DNA of 19,415 nt, taken from assembly GCA_039934875.1 (NCBI GenBank), contig JBDTLH010000085.1, positions 1 through 19,415 on the forward strand. The letters run 5' to 3'. The notes beneath the pieces are model-generated. The model was given only the letters and a program-made list of their open reading frames with translations, was not told the origin of the DNA and did no database searches. Shown piece by piece: positions 1 through 8,171 of the stretch. Position 1 is the first letter of the stretch; each line of letters opens with the position of its first letter. The translations under genes and the position numbers were made by a program. Source of the DNA: JBDTLH01 sp039934875. GTDB lineage: Bacteria; Acidobacteriota; Terriglobia; Terriglobales; Acidobacteriaceae.

Positions 1-127
1 CCTCTTATCCCATCAAACGTATGGCGCACATTTTCTCGGAAAGACTGGAGGTAATCCCGGCTTCGCTCTGGATTTGTGCGCCGTCCAGGCTGATTGCGGT
101 TCGGTGTAAATTGGGGAGGTGAGTTCA

Positions 128-748
128 GTGGAGGACATGCCGGACGGCTCGCGACTGATAGTCGTTTCCAACCGTCTTCCCGTGGCGCTGGTGCGCGAAG
201 ACAACGAGTGGAAAACGAAACGTAGTGCCGGCGGACTTGCGACCGCTATGGATCCGATCCTGAAGCGTGCCGGGGGGTTTTGGATTGGCTGGTCCGGGTC
301 GGAGGAAGAGCAGTCCCCTGAGACGCTCGAGATCTTGCGACGTGACCAGGCGTGCATCGCTGTCGATTTGCCGATAGAGCTGCTGAAGAAGTTCTACGAT
401 GGCCATTCGAATCAGGCACTCTGGCCTTTGTTTCACAATTTCGCCTCTAGGCTGGGTCTTCGAATCGGAAAATTGGGAAGCGTATATCGAAGCAAATCGC
501 AGGTTCTGTTCGTCGAGGTGAAGCCGATGTGGGCCAATAAGGGAACTCTGGCAAGCGAGTTGCTCCCGGGGTACGCCGACGGGGGATTTGTTCTCGGCAT
601 CGGCGACGACCAGACAGACGAGGACCTCTTCGCGCAGCTTCCCGAGAACGCGTGGAGTATTCACGTAGGAGGCGGTCCAAGCAGAGCGCGGTATAGCGTA
701 GCGGATACGAAACGCGTCCGCAGTTTGCTTCAACGGCTCACGACGTAA
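128..748 (+). pseudogene. Collapsed remnant of a trehalose-6-phosphate synthase/phosphatase (OtsA-OtsB type) fusion
   Basis: The first ~100 codons carry the start of a GT20 trehalose-6-phosphate synthase (VVSNRLPV, GGLATAMDP, FWIGWSG, ALWPLFHNFASRL). The last ~80 codons carry the end of a HAD-type trehalose-6-phosphate phosphatase (VEVKPMWANKGTLASELL, then GIGDDQTDEDLF with the family's acidic D-D-x-x-D-E-D motif). The roughly 500 residues normally between them are missing. Near 455-460 there is a one-base shift: the +1 frame at 459-506 reads FESENWEAYIEANRRF, which is typical GT20 sequence. Just after it, near 505-512, the sequence jumps to the phosphatase end. Shift plus deletion leave one accidental open frame. 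The GTG at 128 sits 8 nt after GGGGAGG (113-119), so it is preferred over GTG 119. Catalytic parts of both enzymes are gone, so no trehalose activity is expected. Confidence 0.85.
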
Positions 749-1668
749 GATTTGATTTCCTTCACAGGATTCGACGGGGGGTGCCTTCGGCCCGCTTCGC
801 TCCTGAAAATCACCGTAACAGGGGAATTCGGTTCCCTGTTCCCCCAATTCAATTCCCTGTTCCGTTCGGCAGAAAACTTGCTGACAATCGACGTAACTCG
901 TTGAAGCCTCAAGCCTGATCCTATCTCATGCTGCCCGGAGCGTCCTAACCCTGTATTTTTCCCTGTTAGCAGGGATAACGGTTCGCAAAGGACTGCATAC
1001 ACCGCCAGACAGTCCTGCTCTCCTTGTTTCTTTCGGCTCACATCGCGAAATCTGCCCCATTCGCCGGGAACGCGAGAAATATCCTCTGTCAGAGAATTGG
1101 TTAGTCGGAGAGGATGGATCATCGAGCGCATTCTGTGCATAGGCTCCAGGAGTCCGGTTGTTGCGACGTTCAAGGGGAGGGGATGTCTCTAATTCTACGG
1201 GCGTACAACATCGGAGGTGAAATTCAAGGTCGAGAGTAGTCAGCTCGTAATGCGCAAGCGCCGAAATAAGACAAATCACCGCGTGGCACGCGAAGGGCAA
1301 CTGCCACCCAGTCCGGATGTGTAAGAACCGGGGCGGTTGCCTGCCGATACAGCCCGCAGCAACCGAGACAAGTTCACCGGATCCCGGAGAGCGTAGAGTG
1401 TTCGGAGCATACCGCTGTGCCTCCTGAAGACATCGCGGGCAATCGTAACATTTCCGACGCGTCCAACGCGGATATAACCCTCGGATAGCGTGTAAACCCA
1501 AGTTCTCTATTCACGCGCCAAAGCCAGACCACCTGGGTCAGTACTTGTTTTTCGAACCTTGTGCTTTCTTAGTCCATTTATAGTCCACCAATTCTTTCTC
1601 AGTACTCCAAAACTGCTTTCAGGAGCCACCCGCGTCGCAGTTTTTCAATAACTTACGGCGTACACTTT
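749..1668. other. Gene-free stretch with short hairpin repeats
   Basis: No convincing gene was found in about 920 bases. Open frames on the minus strand (for example 730-1173) lack family resemblance and ribosome sites, and their sequence includes translated repeat units. Visible structure is limited to AACAGGGA-type hairpins at 817-840 and 960-975, a near-identical tandem pair at 825-863, and a repeated 7-mer TAGTCCA at about 1570-1588. Its position between a gene remnant and a tRNA fragment fits the degraded end of an integrated element. Confidence 0.6.
817..863. repeat. Hairpin and tandem repeat with AACAGGG/CCCTGTT arms
   Basis: AACAGGG (817-823) pairs with CCCTGTT (834-840), with two further pairs inside. 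The 18-base stretch at 825-842 is repeated at 846-863 with two mismatches. A third related unit, TCCCTG-TTAG-CAGGGA, lies at 960-975. This looks like a dispersed intergenic palindrome family rather than a terminator, as no T-run follows. Confidence 0.55.
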
Positions 1669-1714
1669 CCCTTTCACGGCGATAACACGGGTTCGAATCC
1701 CGTCGGGGACGCCA
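1669..1714 (+). other. 3' fragment of tRNA-Glu(TTC), probable integration (att) scar
   Basis: The bases match a tRNA from the anticodon loop to the CCA end. The anticodon loop is CTTTCAC (1671-1677) with anticodon TTC. The T-arm is ACGGG-TTCGAAT-CCCGT (1687-1703), the acceptor 3' strand is CGGGGAC (1704-1710), then G and CCA (1711-1714). The D-arm and the 5' acceptor strand GTCCCCG are absent upstream, and the anticodon stem fails to pair beyond about two pairs, so homology begins near 1669. Such 3' fragments form when a tyrosine-integrase element inserts in a tRNA gene. In this orientation the intact tRNA should lie to the left beyond the window, with the element between. Confidence 0.8.
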
Positions 1715-1780
1715 GGAAAACAAAAGGCTTAGTCTAGCCTCTGCGCACTACGCTTGAGTCGCAGGGCTTGGAAGCCACAA

Positions 1781-1812
1781 AGCGCCCCGCAGAAACCTCA
1801 AACTGGGGCGCT
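1781..1812. repeat. 8-bp perfect inverted repeat, 16-nt loop
   Basis: AGCGCCCC (1781-1788) pairs with GGGGCGCT (1805-1812). It lies just past the end of the minus-strand nucleotidyltransferase gene and could act in transcript ending or RNA stability. No T-run follows on either strand, so an intrinsic terminator is not claimed. Confidence 0.4.
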
Positions 1813-1856
1813 ACCTGCAAATTGGAACGGCGAAACGGGTTGCGCCGCCCCCGTAG

Positions 1857-2339
1857 TTATCGTGTTTGCTTTATATCCAAGGGCAGCACCAGGGCGGCCG
1901 CGCTAAGCTTCTCCACATCTACCAAATCCTGACCACGTCCCACAGCGAGCTTGTTGGCGATGAGGTCATCTCGCGAGATGACATGGGCAGGGATGTCTTT
2001 GTCCACAAAAGACTCAACGCGATTTTTCCAAGCCTCCTCGAAAGCAACGCCCAGAATACCTTGCAGAATGTCGATGCGAGACGGGGGCGTACCGATCTGG
2101 AAAACGGCTTCAGGGTGTCCGTGGAAATCGGCGGGGGTGATTCCAGAAAGCGGTGCGCCGAAGTCGGCGAGCGCGCGGTACACGGCCTCGCCGTTCTTCG
2201 CGTCCGATCGTATGAAAAGATCGAGGTCCTTCGTTCCACGCGGCTCGGCATGAAAACTGACGGCATGGCCGCCGATCACCAGATACTCAACATTGTGTTT
2301 GTTGAATACGGACAAGAGTTCTTTGTGGTCTTTGAGCAT
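1857..2339 (-). CDS. Minimal nucleotidyltransferase-fold protein (toxin-antitoxin-like)
   Basis: This 160-residue protein has the signature of a DNA polymerase-beta-like nucleotidyltransferase: GG at residues 23-24 (VIGGHAVSFH), two metal-binding acids in TKDLDLF (D38, D40) and a third acid in SRIDIL (D90). Proteins of this size and pattern often pair with a small partner in toxin-antitoxin or abortive-infection modules, where they transfer nucleotides to protein or RNA. The gene overlaps by 53 nt the small ORF upstream on the same strand, and its ATG follows AAAGGT by about 11 nt, so the two are probably translated together. All three acids are present, so activity is plausible. The target is unknown and assignment to a named TA family is not possible from sequence alone. 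Confidence 0.75.
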   Translation of the reverse strand: MLKDHKELLSVFNKHNVEYLVIGGHAVSFHAEPRGTKDLDLFIRSDAKNGEAVYRALADFGAPLSGITPADFHGHPEAVFQIGTPPSRIDILQGILGVAFEEAWKNRVESFVDKDIPAHVISRDDLIANKLAVGRGQDLVDVEKLSAAALVLPLDIKQTR

Positions 2340-2487
2340 CGAGGTCGATACCTTTCATGGTGTACGCATCGCGCACGATTTCGGCAACGGCTTCCATGCG
2401 TTCATAAGCCGGACGTCCCTGCCAATAGCGGTAGGTCTCGTTCTGCTGTTCCTTAAAATCAGTCACCTTGCGAATCGTCTTGTCCAT
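2287..2487 (-). CDS. Small conserved-type helical protein, partner of the nucleotidyltransferase
   Basis: A 66-residue charged protein, predicted mostly helical, with the core YRYWQGRPAYERMEAVAEIV and an end reading QRTLVRIQQ. I recall similar small proteins directly upstream of nucleotidyltransferase genes, but the family has no function I can name. ATG at 2487 is chosen over the adjacent GTG at 2490; the ribosome site is weak (GGGAAC). Its last 53 nt overlap the start of the nucleotidyltransferase gene. A role as antitoxin or regulator is inferred only from size, order and overlap. Confidence 0.65.
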   Translation of the reverse strand: MDKTIRKVTDFKEQQNETYRYWQGRPAYERMEAVAEIVRDAYTMKGIDLDAQRPQRTLVRIQQTQC

Positions 2488-2490
2488 CAC

Positions 2491-2894
2491 ATTGTTCCCA
2501 TTTTACAGCGAGGGTGCGAACGATGTGCTGCTCAGCGCGACGCGACGCGACCGCATGGACACGACAAGCTGCAGAAGACAGCAGGTAGAGCTTCTACAAC
2601 ACGCCATCCTTGATCGCATCGATAATTTCCTGGCTGGAGTCCAGGCAGCGCTCGGGGCCTGATACGAAGAGTGGTCAGGGCCCCGATCTGCGCCAGGCGC
2701 AATTCTTGCTGCGCGAGATGAAAAGTCCGGTGCCCTTGAAGTTTTCAGTGGGCACGAAGATCGGGATCAACGACAGTTTGCATGGATCGATCTGCCCCGA
2801 CCCCAAAGATGACACGGTGTTTGAACGATTTACGTTGCACGCGAATGGTCGGCGGGGACGCCGGCCCTACAGACCCACCTTGTCCGAAGTTTCC
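2491..2894. other. Region without a confident gene; possible coding relic
   Basis: No gene with a start and ribosome site is seen. On the minus strand the frame ending at the TGA at 2675-2677 stays open to about 2879 and reads protein-like text (LSLIPIFVPTENFKGTGLFI). A second minus frame downstream reads RCLDSSQEIIDAIKDGVL before a stop. The plus strand is also open over the same span. A GC-rich palindromic patch, GGCGGGGACGCC, lies at 2851-2862. This is either a decayed gene or a dispersed intergenic repeat. Confidence 0.4.
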
Positions 2895-4514
2895 CTAAGG
2901 ATGGTGCGCATCGAGAACCGGTTTGTCTATTGGCAATTCGTAAGCGGCGGCAGCGATCTCTCCTAATGCTTCACCCGCGGTATTCTGCGCTGCGTCCGGA
3001 TCATCGGCGGGAAGCCCCACCCGGTTGACGTAGAGTGCAAACGCAAGATGCTGCCCAGTCTGGGTTGTGGTATATCCTGCCAGCCCCTTGCCAGTCAGCA
3101 TGATGCGCTTATTAAGCATGTCATAAGCATCGTAGGTCCCGGTCTTCGCAAATACCTTCCCCGCCGCGGGAGTGTTCTTCTGTGTATCTACAAGGGTCCC
3201 ATCCCGTCCGAGAACCGGGAGCGCCCTGTGAAACAACGGATAATCAGCCTGCTTCGCCATATAGCCTAGGTAATGGACCATGAAATCAGGCGTGAAGAAT
3301 GCAGAGGCGGCGCCGCCTGCGCCATCTGCCTGAGAAGCTCCGCTTAGATCAAGCCCGGCCTTTTGCAGGAAGCCACGTTCAAGATCAAATCCCGCCTGAT
3401 CGATATTGGTCCTTGCCTTTCCCAAAATCGAACCTAAAAGATAAGGAATCATGCTGGCGTGCAGGTTCTGGCTTACCTTCAAGGTAACTTTGATCTCTTC
3501 CGAAAATGGCGGAGAGATATGTTCAGCAACGACATTCTCCGGAATGTATTTTTGAGAATACTTGCCAAACTCAATCTTCTCGTCAGGCCGCGGAAGGTTC
3601 GCGCTGATCCCTCTTTCCGCCAGTACTTCAGCCAATACGGTTTCGGCAAAGCGTACAGGCTCCGGCACCGGATATCCATAAAGAATTACTTTGCTATGAA
3701 GTGGCGCGGTGCCGCTCAAAGTCACGGTACTGGTACCATCCGGATTAGCCACAACGACCGGCCCCTCCAGCTTTTGCCTGCCGCCCGCCGGTGAGGTAAT
3801 AATCTTGTTGACGAATTTCATATATGCAGTTTGCGGGGAGACGGTCATAGTTGCGGGTGCTCCCTCTGCCGCACCAGCGCCGATCGTCACATCCACCACA
3901 TTGTCGTTGACAGCGATAGACGATATCTCCGTTCCGGTCCCCAATTCCTTGCCCTCATCGGGAAAAAGGCTGCTGTCCACCAGCACTTTTCCATCTACTT
4001 TTTTGATCCCCTTCGCGGCAATCTGGTCGGCAAACTCGCGTATGACCTTCAAGGGATCCCCCGGTACCGCTTTCGTCTTTTCGCTTCCTCCGTAGGCGTG
4101 GTCTTCATCTTCAAAGGCCAGAGTGTTGTCCGGTTGAATACGGTTCGAGAGGTTAGGATCCCCGCTTGCAACCAAAACAATATCTCCCTTCAGAACTCCA
4201 TCCCTATCAATCTCCCCTGTTCTGTAGATCAGGGTATGAAAGCGATAGTCCGCGCCCAACAGTTGCAGAGCGGTGCCCTCAGTCAGCAATTTAGTGGTCG
4301 AGCCGGGAGTAAAGAGCTTATCTGCATTCAGGCGGAAGAGCGGCTGCTGGCTATCGAGCGAATAGATTTCTATGCCAAAGGAAGAATGCTTGTATTCCGG
4401 ACGATTCATGATCGTCTGCACGCGTCCGGTGAACGTGTTCAAATCTTGTGCGCTTGCGCCGGCGGCTAACGCTCCCAGCACTGCGACGAGCAAGCAGTGC
4501 GTTTTCTTTAGCAT
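2895..4514 (-). CDS. dacB: D-alanyl-D-alanine carboxypeptidase/endopeptidase, PBP4 (DacB, peptidase S13) family
   Basis: The 539-residue product cuts D-Ala-D-Ala tails and peptide cross-links of peptidoglycan in the periplasm. Counting from ATG 4514, the Ser-x-x-Lys box is GSTTK (S72, K75), the second box is SQN (S348-N350) and the third is KTG (K457-G459), all intact and correctly ordered. The large insert between boxes one and two, including VASGDPNLS and the VND element (SSIAVNDNVVDV), is typical of S13 enzymes. The N-terminus MLKKTHCLLVAVLGALAAG is a Sec signal peptide. ATG 4514 is favoured over GTG 4529 because AAAGG lies 7 nt before it. It follows the serine hydrolase-dipeptidase fusion by 48 nt and is probably co-transcribed with it. 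Confidence 0.92.
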   Translation of the reverse strand: MLKKTHCLLVAVLGALAAGASAQDLNTFTGRVQTIMNRPEYKHSSFGIEIYSLDSQQPLFRLNADKLFTPGSTTKLLTEGTALQLLGADYRFHTLIYRTGEIDRDGVLKGDIVLVASGDPNLSNRIQPDNTLAFEDEDHAYGGSEKTKAVPGDPLKVIREFADQIAAKGIKKVDGKVLVDSSLFPDEGKELGTGTEISSIAVNDNVVDVTIGAGAAEGAPATMTVSPQTAYMKFVNKIITSPAGGRQKLEGPVVVANPDGTSTVTLSGTAPLHSKVILYGYPVPEPVRFAETVLAEVLAERGISANLPRPDEKIEFGKYSQKYIPENVVAEHISPPFSEEIKVTLKVSQNLHASMIPYLLGSILGKARTNIDQAGFDLERGFLQKAGLDLSGASQADGAGGAASAFFTPDFMVHYLGYMAKQADYPLFHRALPVLGRDGTLVDTQKNTPAAGKVFAKTGTYDAYDMLNKRIMLTGKGLAGYTTTQTGQHLAFALYVNRVGLPADDPDAAQNTAGEALGEIAAAAYELPIDKPVLDAHHP

Positions 4515-4562
4515 GAGTGTGCCTTTCACTTTCGCATCCTACCCGCTTCCCGATTTTGAAAG

Positions 4563-6959
4563 CTATCGCCTCGATAGCTCTTCGAATGTCTGATTATCGA
4601 TGGGATATTTCTGCCAGTCCTTATAGTCGAAGTGCCACCACTCGTAGGGGTACACCTTGAACCCTTCCGACTCCATCGCATCGCGCAATAGATCGCGCTG
4701 CCAGCGCTCCAGCGAGGTGCCGCCGGGGTAATACGCGTAAGAGCGCTCTGACATCTCGTCATAGACCCCCGTCATTTCGAGCTCTTTGCCTGTCGCGAGA
4801 TCATACAGGCTGAGATCCACCGCGCAGCCGCGGTTGTGGCGCGAACCTTCCGCCGGATCGGCAACAAATATGTGTTCTGACGGCGGAGTGGCATCCCAGA
4901 AAATCTTCGTGACATACCAGGGGCGATAAGCGTCATGGATGATCAGGCCGTATCCCTTGCCCTTCAGGCCGCGACTGACGCGCGCCACCGCCTCCGCGGC
5001 GGGACGCTGCATATATGCTTTTTCTTCGGTGTAAACCGGCGTGCTGAGAAAGTTATTGCTGGTCGCATAACGAACATCGAGTTTGATCGACGGATCCAGC
5101 GACGTCAGCTCCACCAGATGAGGCTGTAGAAAGTCTCCTTTTTCTGCTGGGGGCTTTGCTGCCAGGGCTTCTTTACGCAATTCGGGAACCGGCTTGACCG
5201 GCTTAATACGAAATATGCCGTCGTTACCCGCGCCAATCGGGCGGCGCTTGAAGGTGGCGCCGCTGACCTTTACTTGCGTGGGTGAAAACTCGGCGCGCTC
5301 TCCGTCATACAAACCATGGTCCGGGAAGCCGTACATTTCGTCTGCGCGTTGCGTCAGCGGATCGAACTCGAACCATTCGATCAATGCGGTGAGCTTACCG
5401 CCCTTCTCGAGCATGTAGAGCTTGTCGTGGTCCCAGCCGTATTCGCCGAGCAGCGCTCCGATCTGCTCCGACGGAGGCTCGGGCTTCTCCACCTGCGTCT
5501 TCTGTAACGTCTCGCCGCCGATCGTGATTCCATTGCCCGCGGCCTTTAGCGTCGTGCCGTAGCTGAGCGCATCATCCACGATCAGATCGTTCCCCTGCCG
5601 GCGCAGACGCACCTGGTATCCACCGCTGTCCGGCAGCAGAAATAACTCCCCGAATTGCTCCTTGAGATCAACTCCCGTGTTCCGCTCGCCGTAATGCCCC
5701 TTCAGCCTGGCCACCATTTCGTCGGGAATGGCAACGGTTTCTTCGATCTCAGGAAGCGGCTGATGGGCACGCGCAGCCAGCATAAGCCGCAGTGCTTCGC
5801 GGACGATATGGTCGGTGACAGCGTTGCTGCTGTCTTTGGTAGCGATAGCAATCGCGGCAATCTGGTCGTCCGGCATTGCTTTAAAGCTGCTTGCAAAGCC
5901 ATAGATCGCCCCGTCATGCCCAATTGTGCGATGCCCCTCTTGCTCGGAGATGCCGAATCCCAAACCGTATCCGGACTTCTGATTGCCCAATGTTTCGTTC
6001 CCCGACGCATACTGTGGCTTCCACATGGCATCGAGCGTCTCCGGCTTGATGACCTGCCTTCCACTGGCCATCCCGTGTGCGAACAGCACGCTGGCGAAGC
6101 GTCCCAAATCCGTGACCGTGCTGTACATGCTGCCCGCCGGCGCCATTCCCAATTGGAATGTGGGCGCGGCGAAGTTCAGCCCATCGTAGCTCCACATATA
6201 AGCCTTTGCCAGGCGGCCGATCAGCGCAGGCTCGGGAAGAAAGCTGCTCGATGTCATTCCCATAGGCTGCAACAACGTCTGTTTCAGATAAGGCGCGAAT
6301 GGGCGCCCTGCCTTCACCTGTAGCGCATAACCTGCCACCGCGACACCGGCATTCGAGTACTTGGCGTGCGTCCCTGGCGCGTACACCAGCTCTGTGTTGT
6401 TGAGGCTGAGTACCGTGGCTTCCAGTGTCGGCTCCGAGGTCTCGAAGTAATTGCCCACCGGGGGCTCGCGCAGCAGCCCTGAACGGTGCGACATCAATTC
6501 ACGCAGCGTAATCTTCCCGTCGAACTTGTTCTTGGGATGAAAATTTGGGAGATAGGTCTGGATAGGCGAATCGAGATTCAACTCACCGCGCTCCACCAGT
6601 TGCATCACGCCGATATCAGTGAAGAGCTTCGAAACCGATCCTACCCGGTAAACCGTCTCTGCGGTCGCCGCAACCTTCTTGTCCGGATCGGCGTAGCCAA
6701 AACCCTGTGCCCACACTATCGTCTGGCCGTCCACCAGCGCGATTGAAATCGCGGGGATCTTCTTGTCCGCAATCTCGTGTTGCACCATGTTGCTCAGTGC
6801 TTTGCCTACTGCCTGGTACTCTGCCTGTGGCGCGATGTTCTGGACCCGCGCCGTAGCAGCCCCTGCAAGCGCAACCAGCAACCCAACCAGCGATATAATC
6901 AGCCTCGGTCCCGCGTACTTCGCGTGCGGGCGTCGAAGGCTGGTGAAGCGAGAGATCAT
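4563..6959 (-). CDS. Exported serine hydrolase (class C beta-lactamase-like, S12) fused to D-Ala-D-Ala dipeptidase (VanX/DdpX, M15D)
   Basis: 798 residues. Residues 17-38 are a hydrophobic export signal. Residues ~48-395 are an SxxK serine hydrolase: SVSK (S108, K111), YSN (201-203) and HDG (348-350) in the KTG position. Residues ~410-590 are beta-rich linker resembling the C-terminal domain of S12 peptidases. Residues ~610-790 are a VanX-like zinc dipeptidase, with YRP (R679), SRHNRGCAVD (zinc ligands H708 and D715) and EWWHFD (catalytic E773, zinc ligand H776). The first part likely acts on peptides or esters with D-residues; the second cleaves free D-Ala-D-Ala. ATG 6959 has GGAG 9 nt upstream. 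The two functions are normally separate proteins; here one frame covers both without a break. The exact substrate of the serine domain is unknown. Confidence 0.9.
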   Translation of the reverse strand: MISRFTSLRRPHAKYAGPRLIISLVGLLVALAGAATARVQNIAPQAEYQAVGKALSNMVQHEIADKKIPAISIALVDGQTIVWAQGFGYADPDKKVAATAETVYRVGSVSKLFTDIGVMQLVERGELNLDSPIQTYLPNFHPKNKFDGKITLRELMSHRSGLLREPPVGNYFETSEPTLEATVLSLNNTELVYAPGTHAKYSNAGVAVAGYALQVKAGRPFAPYLKQTLLQPMGMTSSSFLPEPALIGRLAKAYMWSYDGLNFAAPTFQLGMAPAGSMYSTVTDLGRFASVLFAHGMASGRQVIKPETLDAMWKPQYASGNETLGNQKSGYGLGFGISEQEGHRTIGHDGAIYGFASSFKAMPDDQIAAIAIATKDSSNAVTDHIVREALRLMLAARAHQPLPEIEETVAIPDEMVARLKGHYGERNTGVDLKEQFGELFLLPDSGGYQVRLRRQGNDLIVDDALSYGTTLKAAGNGITIGGETLQKTQVEKPEPPSEQIGALLGEYGWDHDKLYMLEKGGKLTALIEWFEFDPLTQRADEMYGFPDHGLYDGERAEFSPTQVKVSGATFKRRPIGAGNDGIFRIKPVKPVPELRKEALAAKPPAEKGDFLQPHLVELTSLDPSIKLDVRYATSNNFLSTPVYTEEKAYMQRPAAEAVARVSRGLKGKGYGLIIHDAYRPWYVTKIFWDATPPSEHIFVADPAEGSRHNRGCAVDLSLYDLATGKELEMTGVYDEMSERSYAYYPGGTSLERWQRDLLRDAMESEGFKVYPYEWWHFDYKDWQKYPIDNQTFEELSRR

Positions 6960-7256
6960 GGCTTTACTCCAGTTAACAAGCTCCTTAAGATGTATGCGTA
7001 CTCCAGCCTGTCCCTCGCGCCCGGCGGCGCCAGTAGGGGCTTTCCAAACGGAATCGGCTGGCCACGGAGCTGGAGAGCAACTCTATTCCACGGCCATTTC
7101 GCTTGTCAACAGAAAAGTCCATTTTGTTGCTGGAAGAGCAGACTGTGAAACACTTGGATCATCATTAACGGCCCTCGTGAAGACCTGGAGCTTAAGGGAA
7201 AGCCTGGACTTTCCAATTGACATCCGCCATAGAATAAGCAATTCTGGGCGTCTGAT
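6960..7256. promoter_or_regulatory. Divergent intergenic region between the serine hydrolase and rpiR-type gene
   Basis: This ~300-base gap must hold promoters for both directions. On the plus strand TTGACA at 7217-7222 is followed after 17 nt by AATTCT (7240-7245), a poor -10, which would place the start of transcription almost at the ATG at 7257. No clear Shine-Dalgarno precedes that ATG. On the minus strand GGAG lies just before ATG 6959. No strong dyad was noticed. Confidence 0.3.
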
Positions 7257-8147
7257 ATGCCACGCAGAACGGCTCCGGCCGCAACAACACTCTCGCAGAA
7301 TTATGGGCTGCTCTCCCAGAACCTGGGACAATTAAGCCCCCGGCGGCAGGAGATCATTCGCCCAGTGCTGGAGAATCCCCGCGAATACGTGCTGCTTAAT
7401 GTACGTGCATTGGCGCAACGCCTTGAAACTAATCCTGCGACTATCGTTCGCATCGTGCGCGCCCTCAGCTTTCCCAGCTACAAAACGTTTCAGCAATATC
7501 TGCATGATCTTTCGGGAATTCAGTTTACTTCGCTGGATAGTTTAACCGCGGGGCGGAAGGCCGCCGGGAGCGTTACCGGCCTGCTCCAGTCTTCGCTTAC
7601 CCAGGACCAGAGGAACTTGAGCTCTTTCGTCAATGCATTGAATCCTCAAACTATCTTGGACCTTGCAAAGCGAATCTACGACGCTGAAAAGATACTGCTG
7701 CTGGGAGGCGACTTCGCCGCATCCCTAATTTCTATGACCGAATATCAGCTGTCGGTGGTGGGCATTCCTGTCTTCACGGCAACTACTACCGGCCGCACCG
7801 CACATGTGGTCCGCATATTCAGCGAGCGCGACGTGGTAATCGCCATGAGCTTTGGCCGCGGGCTGCGGCAGACCGTTGAAGGTTTGCAGAATGCCCGCAA
7901 AATCGGCGCGTATTGTGTCGGGATCACCGATACTTTCCTCTCTCCCATTGCGCGCTTTGCCAATGAATGTTTCATTACTCCAGTTGAAAGCGTCTCCTTT
8001 GCCCCATCCTATGTCGCTCCGGTCGCCTTTCTCGACACGCTCTTTGCTGCTATCGCCAGCCTTAAGCGGACCAGAATCCTGGGCCATCTCAAGCAGGCCG
8101 AGGAAGAACAGCGCAAGGGCTACCGGTGGTATCAAGCTGAGTTCTGA
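7257..8147 (+). CDS. RpiR/MurR-family transcriptional regulator (HTH_6 + SIS domain)
   Basis: 296 residues. An N-terminal winged helix-turn-helix lies at about residues 25-90, with recognition region ALAQRLETNPATIVRIVRAL, and a SIS sugar-phosphate-binding domain at about 125-260 (ILLLGGDFAAS, VVIAMSFGRG, GAYCVGITD). The family senses phosphosugars or their amino-sugar forms; MurR, for example, senses MurNAc-6-phosphate. The gene stands between divergent peptidoglycan-peptide enzymes and a plus-strand racemase-permease pair, so it is probably their regulator. The glycine-rich P-loop-like GGD and SFGRG turns are present, suggesting ligand binding is retained; the ligand cannot be told from sequence. 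Confidence 0.88.
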   Translation: MPRRTAPAATTLSQNYGLLSQNLGQLSPRRQEIIRPVLENPREYVLLNVRALAQRLETNPATIVRIVRALSFPSYKTFQQYLHDLSGIQFTSLDSLTAGRKAAGSVTGLLQSSLTQDQRNLSSFVNALNPQTILDLAKRIYDAEKILLLGGDFAASLISMTEYQLSVVGIPVFTATTTGRTAHVVRIFSERDVVIAMSFGRGLRQTVEGLQNARKIGAYCVGITDTFLSPIARFANECFITPVESVSFAPSYVAPVAFLDTLFAAIASLKRTRILGHLKQAEEEQRKGYRWYQAEF

Positions 8148-8171
8148 GCGGGTCGAGTGCTCTGCGAAAGC

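Noticed and set aside
125..847. Long minus-strand frame opposite the trehalose remnant
   Set aside because: It mirrors the remnant on the other strand, has no family resemblance and no ribosome site.
730..1501. Minus-strand frames of 147 and 191 codons in the gene-free stretch
   Set aside because: They translate repeat units and low-complexity text, overlap each other, and lack domains or ribosome sites.
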